Source: Flavobacterium sp. CBA20B-1
GTDB lineage: Bacteria > Bacteroidota > Bacteroidia > Flavobacteriales > Flavobacteriaceae
NCBI RefSeq assembly: GCF_028473145.1
Contig: NZ_CP092370.1
Location: 1,488,001 to 1,552,000, forward strand
Length of the DNA stretch: 64,000 nucleotides
Direction: 5' to 3'
Every line of letters starts with the position of its first letter. Position 1 is the first letter of the stretch. Below the pieces are notes generated by a model. It made no database searches and was not told where the DNA came from. It saw only the letters and a list, made by a program, of their open reading frames with translations. The translations under genes were made by a program, and so were the position numbers. Below are positions 57,749 through 64,000 of this stretch, one piece after another.

Positions 57749-59137
57749 ATGGAACTTATTAAAAATTATGTTCAGCAAAACAAGGAACGTTTTATAAATG
57801 AGCTTATTGACTTATTAAAAATACCTTCAGTTAGTGCTGATAGTGCCTACTCACAAGATGTTTTAAACACTGCCGATAAAGTAAAAGAATTTTTAGAAAA
57901 AGCCGGTTGCGACAAAGTAGAAATCTGCGAAACGCCTGGTTACCCTATTGTTTATGGCGAAAAAATCATCGATGAAAATTTACCTACTGTTTTGGTTTAT
58001 GGTCATTATGATGTGCAACCTGCTGACCCTATTGAATTATGGGATTCACCACCTTTTGAACCGGTTATCAAAAAAACAGAACTACACCCAGACGGAGCCA
58101 TTTTTGCGCGTGGAGCTTGTGACGATAAAGGTCAGATGTTTATGCACGTGAAAGCTTTGGAGTTAATGATGCAAACAGATACGCTGCCTTGCAACGTGAA
58201 GTTTATGATTGAAGGCGAAGAGGAAGTAGGATCTGAATCTTTGGCTTGGTTTGTTGCAAAAAATCAACAAAAATTAAAAAATGATGTGATTTTAATTTCC
58301 GACACCGGAATGATTTCGAACACACAACCGTCTATCACAACTGGTTTACGTGGTTTAAGCTATGTGGAAGTTGAAGTTACAGGTCCAAATCGCGATTTGC
58401 ATTCGGGCTTGTATGGCGGTGCTGTTGCCAATCCAATTAATATCTTATCTAAAATGATTGCTTCGTTGCACGATGAGAACAATCACATTACCATTCCAGG
58501 TTTTTATGACAAGGTCGAAGAGTTATCAAGAGAAGAACGCGATGAAATGGGCAAACGTCCTTTTTCGTTAGATGATTATAAAAAAGCATTGGATATCCAC
58601 GATATTCACGGCGAAGCTGGTTACACTACCAACGAACGAAATTCAATACGTCCTACGTTAGATGTTAACGGAATTTGGGGTGGATATACCGGCGAAGGTG
58701 CAAAAACAGTGATTCCTTCTAAAGCATTTGCAAAGATTTCTATGCGTTTGGTTCCTAACCAAGATTGGGAAGAAATTACTGAGCTGTTCAAAAAACACTT
58801 TGAAAGCATTGCTCCGGCATCGGTTAAAGTGGTCGTAAAACCTCATCACGGCGGTCAAGGTTATGTTACACCTATTGATTCTATTGGTTATCAAGCAGCA
58901 TCGAAAGCATATACCGACACCTTTGGTGTAACTCCGATTCCTGTTCGTTCGGGCGGATCTATTCCTATTGTGGCTTTATTTGAAAAAGAATTACAATCGA
59001 AAACCATTATGATGGGATTTGGTTTAGATTCTGATGCAATACACTCACCAAATGAGCACTACGGGATTTTCAATTACTTAAAAGGTATTGAAACCATTCC
59101 ATTGTTTTATAAATATTTCACAGAAATGTCTAAATAA
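57749..59137 (+). CDS. M20 family dipeptidase
   Basis: The 462-residue cytoplasmic zinc peptidase has the M20 signatures: VLVYGHYDVQPADP (His ligand, about residue 90), ARGACDDKGQMFMHVKAL (bridging Asp, about 121), IEGEEEVGSESL (catalytic and ligand Glu, about 154) and the dimerisation domain with NRDLHSGLYGGAVANP (about 215). The last ligand is in DAIHSPNEHYGIFNY. Related enzymes split dipeptides such as Cys-Gly. It is transcribed alone, next to the tRNA. Confidence 0.93.
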   Translation: MELIKNYVQQNKERFINELIDLLKIPSVSADSAYSQDVLNTADKVKEFLEKAGCDKVEICETPGYPIVYGEKIIDENLPTVLVYGHYDVQPADPIELWDSPPFEPVIKKTELHPDGAIFARGACDDKGQMFMHVKALELMMQTDTLPCNVKFMIEGEEEVGSESLAWFVAKNQQKLKNDVILISDTGMISNTQPSITTGLRGLSYVEVEVTGPNRDLHSGLYGGAVANPINILSKMIASLHDENNHITIPGFYDKVEELSREERDEMGKRPFSLDDYKKALDIHDIHGEAGYTTNERNSIRPTLDVNGIWGGYTGEGAKTVIPSKAFAKISMRLVPNQDWEEITELFKKHFESIAPASVKVVVKPHHGGQGYVTPIDSIGYQAASKAYTDTFGVTPIPVRSGGSIPIVALFEKELQSKTIMMGFGLDSDAIHSPNEHYGIFNYLKGIETIPLFYKYFTEMSK

Positions 59138-59142
59138 CCCCA

Positions 59143-59181
59143 AAAAAAAGTCCACTTCAATGTATGAAGTGGACTTTTTTT
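59143..59181 (+). terminator. terminator after the dipeptidase gene
   Basis: The stem AAAAAAGTCCACTTCA / TGAAGTGGACTTTTTT is long and ends in a T-run. Confidence 0.9.
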
Positions 59182-59197
59182 ATCAAGTAATCTTTAA

Positions 59198-59458
59198 TTA
59201 TTCAGCTGTTTGTACCGTATCATTTGTCACGGGTGCAACTGCTTCAGCGGGTACACTTGCTGTATCTTTTTTAACCAAAGGTTGTTCTGGCGACAATTCG
59301 TCTTCTACAATAACAGCTGGTGTTTCTTTTGAAGGTTTTGCTTCAAAAACAGAATTTCCACAGCTTCTGTATAAAAAGAAAATAAGCACCACACCTAACA
59401 TTAAAGGTATTAAACTGTATTTGAATGCATTTCCGCTTTTGTCTTGACCGTTATTCAT
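59198..59458 (-). CDS. small single-pass membrane protein, paralogue of the DUF937-like protein's end
   Basis: The 86-residue protein starts at the ATG at 59458. Its membrane segment FKYSLIPLMLGVVLIFFLYR (about residues 12-31) is clearly related to FKYALIPLFVGVVVIFFLYR in the neighbour at 59572-60348. The rest is a Pro/Ala/Val/Asp-rich tail facing outward. It appears to be a copy of that gene's C-terminal part that kept the anchor. Function unknown. Confidence 0.7.
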   Translation of the reverse strand: MNNGQDKSGNAFKYSLIPLMLGVVLIFFLYRSCGNSVFEAKPSKETPAVIVEDELSPEQPLVKKDTASVPAEAVAPVTNDTVQTAE

Positions 59459-59571
59459 AATATTTAATTTTTTGATAATCACTAAAACATCGCAAATATA
59501 CTATCTTTTTTAGCATTTTTTTATCCCTTGCAATAAAATATTAAATAATCATGCAAAAATCAATGGTATGT

Positions 59572-60348
59572 TTAGTTCTCACTATGATTTTCCAAGCTGT
59601 CGTTGTGCATCACTGCTTCTTCAATGGTTCGTTCGCGATTGCATCCACGGTAAAGAAAAAAGATTACCACAACACCAACAAACAAAGGGATTAATGCGTA
59701 TTTAAACAAGTTTGCTGCACCGCCTTTTTTAGGTTCTTCATAAGCAGATTCTTTTGTTTTAAACTGATTTTCTTCGTTGTTGTTTACCACATTATGAATG
59801 GTACTATCGGCGTGTTCACGTGTTTCGGCATGAATAGGTGTTGGTTCATTTACCGTAGTGTTTACTGTTTCTAACATTCCCAAACCGGCCGGAATCATTG
59901 CTTTCAGCGAACTTAAATTATTTGTAATCACCGTTTGAATACTACTTAGTTCAAATTGGGCATCCAAATTTTGAAAATAATCAATAATTCCCACAAAGGC
60001 AGTTTTCAAAACTGCATGAGCAGATTCATCGGAAATATTAGAAAAACTGGAAATTTTATCCGCAAAATCGTGTTTATCTGTTCCTAAAAAGTCTTGTAGA
60101 ATGGTTTCTGATTTATCAAATTTAAAGCTGTAATCATTTGCTGCATTGTTAAAAATTTGCTGCACTTCGGTAAACATTGCTCTTAAATACGCATCGCCTT
60201 TGTAGTGCATTTTTAGAAGTAATGCAGGAATGGCTACATCAAAAGCATTGTGCATAGCTGTTTCGATCTCGTTGGTACTAATTGCCAAACTTGATATAAA
60301 AGTTGGCGAAATGTACTGTTTCACTTGGGTTACTAAAGGATTTTCCAT
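59572..60348 (-). CDS. DUF937-like membrane protein
   Basis: The 258-residue protein has an N-terminal helical domain of DUF937 type (MENPLVTQVKQYISPTFISS; LKTAFVGIIDYFQNLDAQFE), a hydrophilic linker (about residues 160-205) and one C-terminal membrane segment (about 212-232) followed by a short Glu/Asn-rich end. Function of the domain is unknown. The neighbour at 59198 shares only the anchor, so the two may interact or be paralogues. Confidence 0.7.
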   Translation of the reverse strand: MENPLVTQVKQYISPTFISSLAISTNEIETAMHNAFDVAIPALLLKMHYKGDAYLRAMFTEVQQIFNNAANDYSFKFDKSETILQDFLGTDKHDFADKISSFSNISDESAHAVLKTAFVGIIDYFQNLDAQFELSSIQTVITNNLSSLKAMIPAGLGMLETVNTTVNEPTPIHAETREHADSTIHNVVNNNEENQFKTKESAYEEPKKGGAANLFKYALIPLFVGVVVIFFLYRGCNRERTIEEAVMHNDSLENHSEN

Positions 60349-60416
60349 AACAATTAAAATTTTCTTTTAATAAAGATACGGCTATTAAATAAAACCAACT
60401 TGCTATGCAACAAACT

Positions 60417-61649
60417 TTAACGATTGTTATGGAGTTTGTTTTTTGTTTCAATCCATAAGCTCATGTACTTGATAGACTGCAAACTATGGTGCCACAACAT
60501 TTTTTGGATAGGCAGCTTTTTTCTGTGGATGGAAATTTGTTTTTGGATTGATAAAAGGGTTGTTGCCAAAACTCCGTTCCAAATTTTATCTGAAAAATAC
60601 TGATTTATGATTTGATATCCATTTAAAACCGATTCGTTCCAAATGCGTTCATTATTGTACAATTCACAAACGGCATTCACAAAATCTTCTGGTTGATCGA
60701 CTACAAACCCTGCCCAATTTGCAGTGGCAATGCCTTCACTTCCTATTGAAGTGGTAACATTGGGCAAATTGTTTTTAAAACCATCGATAAACTTGCCTTT
60801 TAAACCTGCGCCAAAAGGAATGGGTGCTGCTAAAACCCTATAATTTTGCATAGTTGTGTTCACATTTTCTGCTGTCCCTTTTATGATAAACCCTTCGGAT
60901 GTATTTTGTAGTTGGTTGATTTTTTGTGAAGGATAAGCACCGTATATATGTAGTTCTACATTTTTTAAACGCTTGCGAATAAGCGGCCACATCTTTTTTA
61001 GTTGAAGTACCGTTTCATAATTGGGTTCGTGGATAAAATTACCTATAAACACTATATTTTTGCGTTGGTCAAATGTGGGCAATGATCGAAAATAAGCTTC
61101 AGACAAATGCGTCTCTATAAAAGGCAGATACAGCAATTGTACTTTAGGAATCTGAAATTGATGAACCAATAAATCGTATTCAAATGGAGAAATAATAAGC
61201 GACACATCACATCGATGAATAGCCGCCAATTCGCGGTGGCAATCTGCCGTATCATAATCTATTTCAGTATTGTTTTTATAAGCAACCGTTCGGGCTCTGC
61301 GTACAAAATGCAAATCTTCGGTGTCTAAAACCGTTAATGCATGGGGCAATTCTTGCTTCACACGCCAACCAAATTGTTCTTCGATTAAAAATCGGTCATA
61401 AACCACTATGGTAGGTTGCAATTCCCGCACAAAATCGTTGAACATGGAATCGTTTAAAACAATCGAATGCTCCACTACTTGCTCATTTGCCAGAGGATGC
61501 GAGGCTACCGATTTAGCAGCCGCACAAGCAAAATGAATATCGGTTGCTATTTTCTTTAACTCATCAATTAATTGCAACATACGCCAGCCGGCTGCAGATG
61601 AAGTGGGTTCAGGCCACACCAAACCTATGATTAAAATACGATTGTTCAT
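60417..61649 (-). CDS. glycosyltransferase family 4-like protein
   Basis: The 410-residue protein starts at the ATG at 61649 (MNNRILIIGLVWPEPTSSAA). It has the two Rossmann-like halves of GT-B enzymes: an N-terminal half with LTVLDTEDLHFVRRART and a C-terminal half with NIVFIGNFIHEPNYETVLQL, VELHIYGAYPSQKINQL, EGFIIKGTAENVNTTMQNY and LAAPIPFGAGLKGKFIDGF. The last contains the GxGxKxK nucleotide-sugar site. Substrate unknown. It stands alone; no other polysaccharide genes are nearby. Confidence 0.85.
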   Translation of the reverse strand: MNNRILIIGLVWPEPTSSAAGWRMLQLIDELKKIATDIHFACAAAKSVASHPLANEQVVEHSIVLNDSMFNDFVRELQPTIVVYDRFLIEEQFGWRVKQELPHALTVLDTEDLHFVRRARTVAYKNNTEIDYDTADCHRELAAIHRCDVSLIISPFEYDLLVHQFQIPKVQLLYLPFIETHLSEAYFRSLPTFDQRKNIVFIGNFIHEPNYETVLQLKKMWPLIRKRLKNVELHIYGAYPSQKINQLQNTSEGFIIKGTAENVNTTMQNYRVLAAPIPFGAGLKGKFIDGFKNNLPNVTTSIGSEGIATANWAGFVVDQPEDFVNAVCELYNNERIWNESVLNGYQIINQYFSDKIWNGVLATTLLSIQKQISIHRKKLPIQKMLWHHSLQSIKYMSLWIETKNKLHNNR

Positions 61650-61726
61650 AAGGCAAATATCGAAGTTATCTTTAAAAGATGCTAACTGTTTAATTAATTT
61701 GTAAATTTGCAAAAAAAATCTACCAA

Positions 61727-62308
61727 ATGTTAGGACTTAAGTTATTGACCGATCCGCGTTGGGCAAATATTGCTGAAGGTAATATAGAAGAAATCTTAAC
61801 CGATCATGCGTGGTGCGAACAAAAAGCGGCTACAAATGCCATTACAATTATAACATACAACTCAGAACACGAAGATTTGGTGACGGCAATGACCGAAATT
61901 GCGATTGAAGAAATGGAACATTTTAAAATGGTGCATGACATTATTAAACAACGTGGTTATACGCTGGGCCGTGAACGAAAAGACGATTATGTAAACCAAT
62001 TGTATAAATTCATGAAGAAAGACGGTTCTAGAAACGATGCTTTTATAGACCGTTTGTTGTTTGCTGCAATGATTGAAGCCAGAAGTTGTGAGCGTTTCCG
62101 CGTGCTTTCTGAAAATATTAAAGATGAAGAGTTGGCTAAATTTTATAGAGATTTAATGATTTCTGAGGCGGGACACTATACCACTTTTATAAAGTTTGCT
62201 AAAAAATATACCGAACGAACCAATGTGGACAAGCGTTGGAAAGAATGGCTGGAATTTGAAGGACAATTGATTCAAAATTACGGTACAAAAGAAACCGTTC
62301 ATGGATAA
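61727..62308 (+). CDS. miaE: tRNA 2-methylthio-N6-isopentenyladenosine hydroxylase
   Basis: MiaE hydroxylates the isopentenyl group of ms2i6A37 in tRNA using a di-iron centre and O2. The 193-residue protein has the ferritin-like ligands: Glu/His in DHAWCEQKAATNA (about residues 26-38), EEMEHFKMVH (about 63-72), the second pair in MIEARSCERF (about 115-124) and ISEAGHYTTF (about 146-155). Length and motif order match the family. Confidence 0.93.
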   Translation: MLGLKLLTDPRWANIAEGNIEEILTDHAWCEQKAATNAITIITYNSEHEDLVTAMTEIAIEEMEHFKMVHDIIKQRGYTLGRERKDDYVNQLYKFMKKDGSRNDAFIDRLLFAAMIEARSCERFRVLSENIKDEELAKFYRDLMISEAGHYTTFIKFAKKYTERTNVDKRWKEWLEFEGQLIQNYGTKETVHG

Positions 62309-62336
62309 AAAAACACCTCAGTGCATCTGAGGTGTT
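62306..62336. terminator. bidirectional terminator after miaE
   Basis: The stem AACACCTCAG / CTGAGGTGTT lies between convergent genes and overlaps the end of the lipoprotein gene at 62318. Confidence 0.75.
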
Positions 62337-62704
62337 TGTGTTTCGAAGGTTATTGAATCAATAAGTTGTTCGCTTTCATTAAACAAAAACCACGTACCTA
62401 CTTTTGTCCATGAATTTTTAGTTGTAAAGCTTTTGCCTATTTCACTCATTTTTCCGTTTTTGTGGTATAAAACATCTACAGAATAGGGATAAAAATATTT
62501 TTCTGACCTAAAAAGGGTTTCGTTATTGTAATATTTCCAAACACCTTTTTCTCGTCCGTACTTATCATATCTACCTTTAATTATATTTCTCTCGGTTTTT
62601 GTGCCCGAAACATATTTCCACCTGCCAACTTCTACTCCATTTTTTTTCTGATTGATTTTGCAGGAAACAAGAAATACTACAAAAAACAAAATGGCTATCT
62701 TCAT
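62318..62704 (-). CDS. lipoprotein with MORN-like repeats
   Basis: The 128-residue protein has a lipoprotein leader (IAILFFVVFLVSC) and repeats of the antitoxin YwqK/MORN type: GVEVGRWKYVSGTKTE, GREKGVWKYYNNETLF and TKVGTWFLFNESEQL. These are widespread in Bacteroidota and form short beta-hairpins. Its ATG follows the stop of the M56 gene directly (TAAATG), so the two are co-transcribed. Confidence 0.75.
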   Translation of the reverse strand: MKIAILFFVVFLVSCKINQKKNGVEVGRWKYVSGTKTERNIIKGRYDKYGREKGVWKYYNNETLFRSEKYFYPYSVDVLYHKNGKMSEIGKSFTTKNSWTKVGTWFLFNESEQLIDSITFETQTPQMH

Positions 62705-64000
62705 TTAGTTTTCAACTTCATTTAACGGTTGTTTTATCTTGATTTTTATAGGCATGGTAAATGTAGATCGCACCACTTTTCCTTCATGTTCTGCAGGCTG
62801 CCATTTAGGCATTGTTTTTAAAACCCGAATGGCTTCGTTAGACGCTTCTTCATTACCGCCACCAACTGCTAAAATATTGGAAAAACTACCATCTTTTTCT
62901 ACAATAAATTTTAATCTGGTTGAAATTAATGTATCGTTTGAGTGAATCGTTTCAGAATTAAAAGATGTAATAAAATTATCAAAGAAAGACCTAAGACCTT
63001 CTTTAGGTTGTGCTTTTTTATCTACAAAAGTGTGCAGTTGTTCACCATCTTGATTAGCTGCGTTAGTAGCCGAATTCAATTCATTATTCCGGTTATCGGT
63101 TTGCTCCTCGGCTTTAATTTCTTCTAATCGAAAGGTAAAATTTTTATTTTCTTGCAGAACCCCATAACGGTTGTAAATAGTAACTTGTTGTTCTGGACTA
63201 ATCACGTAGTAATACACCAATTTGTCTTTCGGATTGTAAAAATATCCTGAATTTTCTTTACCCTTGATATATTTCAAAATGATTATTTCTTGATCAACAG
63301 ACTGATTCGAACCATTTGGTGTTGCTTTGGTTTCTTTTAAAGTTGGTTTTTGAACTGCGTTTTCAATTACATTGGTTAGCGTATCTTCCATTTTTTTTAA
63401 TTCAGTTGCTTGCGCCTCCATTCCCACAAACCCAATGTAGGTTAGTAAAATAATAAAGGAGTAAAATACCGGTACCCAAATTTTTGCTTTTGTTTTGCTT
63501 TTCATCATAATAAATCGTTTTTTTAAATTTTTGAAATGTATAGCGCTGCTCAACGCTACAATTGGTTCGTTTTTGCTATAATAGTTTAAGATTAATTCTT
63601 GATATTGCTTCAGGTTGTTTGTTTGCTTTAAAGTAGCTTCATCTGCTAAAAATTCATGATTTTCTTGGATAAGTTTCTTATACTGATAGACAAATGGCTG
63701 AAACCAAAAAAAAACTTTTATCAACTCTATCAATAAAATATCAATAGTGTGTTTCTGTGTGATATGAGCTTGTTCATGCACTAAAATGGATTGGTTTATT
63801 TTGTTTTCATTCCATTCATTTGCATTTACATAAATACAATTAAAAAACGAGAAAGGTGAAGTTACTTTTGGATTCGTAATCACTTTACCATAAATGGTTT
63901 TAACCGCTATTCCGCTTTTATTCAATTTATTGATTTTTAATAAATTGAAAACAAACTTCATTAAAAAAACACTACAAACCAACAGATAAATTAGAGAAAT
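62705..64000 (-). CDS. M56 (BlaR1-like) membrane metallopeptidase with TonB-like C-terminus (partial, 5' end outside window)
   Basis: The frame is open to the right edge, so the N-terminal part is missing. The visible part has the zinc site ILVHEQAHITQKHTIDILLI (HExxH) and ENHEFLADEA (third ligand region), a membrane segment (VFYSFIILLTYIGFVGM), a periplasmic linker, and a C-terminal domain PKWQPAEHEGKVVRSTFTMP like that of TonB. Such BlaR1/MecR1-type fusions are common in Bacteroidota and are thought to sense signals and cleave regulators. The same C-terminal domain type occurs in the pair at 43629-44878. Its promoter and any BlaI-type regulator lie outside. Confidence 0.88.
   Translation of the reverse strand: MSLIYLLVCSVFLMKFVFNLLKINKLNKSGIAVKTIYGKVITNPKVTSPFSFFNCIYVNANEWNENKINQSILVHEQAHITQKHTIDILLIELIKVFFWFQPFVYQYKKLIQENHEFLADEATLKQTNNLKQYQELILNYYSKNEPIVALSSAIHFKNLKKRFIMMKSKTKAKIWVPVFYSFIILLTYIGFVGMEAQATELKKMEDTLTNVIENAVQKPTLKETKATPNGSNQSVDQEIIILKYIKGKENSGYFYNPKDKLVYYYVISPEQQVTIYNRYGVLQENKNFTFRLEEIKAEEQTDNRNNELNSATNAANQDGEQLHTFVDKKAQPKEGLRSFFDNFITSFNSETIHSNDTLISTRLKFIVEKDGSFSNILAVGGGNEEASNEAIRVLKTMPKWQPAEHEGKVVRSTFTMPIKIKIKQPLNEVEN

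Overview
The window looks like chromosome from a member of the Flavobacteriaceae (Bacteroidota). It is AT-rich. Many genes are preceded by TAnnTTTG-type -7 promoter boxes rather than strong Shine-Dalgarno sites. It carries lineage markers: Alternative Complex III (actA/actB), gldD, the DUF3098-uppP-truB run after ftsX, a SusD-free set of outer-membrane barrels, a B1 metallo-beta-lactamase of the Bacteroidota type, a 30-residue Lys/Arg-rich small protein next to HU, and an RNase G without zinc-link cysteines. Genus cannot be fixed from sequence reading alone; Myroides/Flavobacterium-like is my best guess.

Layout. 1-3.3 kb: Alternative Complex III genes actB (cut by the left edge) and actA. 3.5-5.1 kb: small envelope genes. 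5.1-9.9 kb: leuS with a DUF262/DUF1524 defence-type gene wedged into its 3' end and a remnant of the old leuS tail beyond it. 10-14.7 kb: ftsX, DUF3098, uppP, truB, a cysteine hydrolase and a PEP-mutase-family enzyme. 14.8-18.4 kb: a JmjC-like oxygenase, a small membrane gene, a thioredoxin-fold protein, a patatin-like lipase and a broken toxin-antitoxin pair. 18.4-28.3 kb: pyrH-frr, a metallo-beta-lactamase, a SMR exporter operon, asnS, rpoN and a PAP2-like membrane protein. 28.3-30.8 kb: a graveyard of Rhs C-terminal tips and lipoprotein genes. 31-49.2 kb: mostly housekeeping (dxs, tadA, RNase G, HU, mutY, ssb, gldD, AsmA-like, OmpA-like). 49.31-57.56 kb: an 8.25-kb genomic island integrated in the 3' end of tRNA-Leu(UAG), with tyrosine integrase, Fic protein, a putative replication protein, unknown genes and a complete IS982-family insertion sequence. 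57.7-64 kb: dipeptidase, a DUF937-like pair, glycosyltransferase, miaE, and an M56/TonB-like protein cut by the right edge.

The observation I consider most novel is a repeated architecture. At three separate loci within 13 kb (leuS, a JmjC/thioredoxin convergent pair, and patatin) a small accessory gene or gene pair sits immediately after a resident gene and in the same orientation. It is followed by a second, diverged copy of that resident gene's 3' end or terminator. The cargo is a GmrSD-like nuclease gene, a small membrane protein and an antitoxin/ParE-like pair. No recombinase lies next to any of them. The tRNA-Leu island uses the same logic (replacement of a gene's 3' end) but carries its own integrase. 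The Rhs locus also shows exact duplication of a gene's 3' end around a tip cassette. Together these suggest single-gene cassettes that integrate at 3' ends of ordinary genes and regenerate the end.

Other points of note: a complete-looking lipoprotein-type B1 metallo-beta-lactamase, an rpoN promoter enclosed in a 20-bp inverted repeat, in-frame nonsense codons in a ParE-like toxin and a TonB-like gene, and absence of gldE from its usual place between ssb and gldD.
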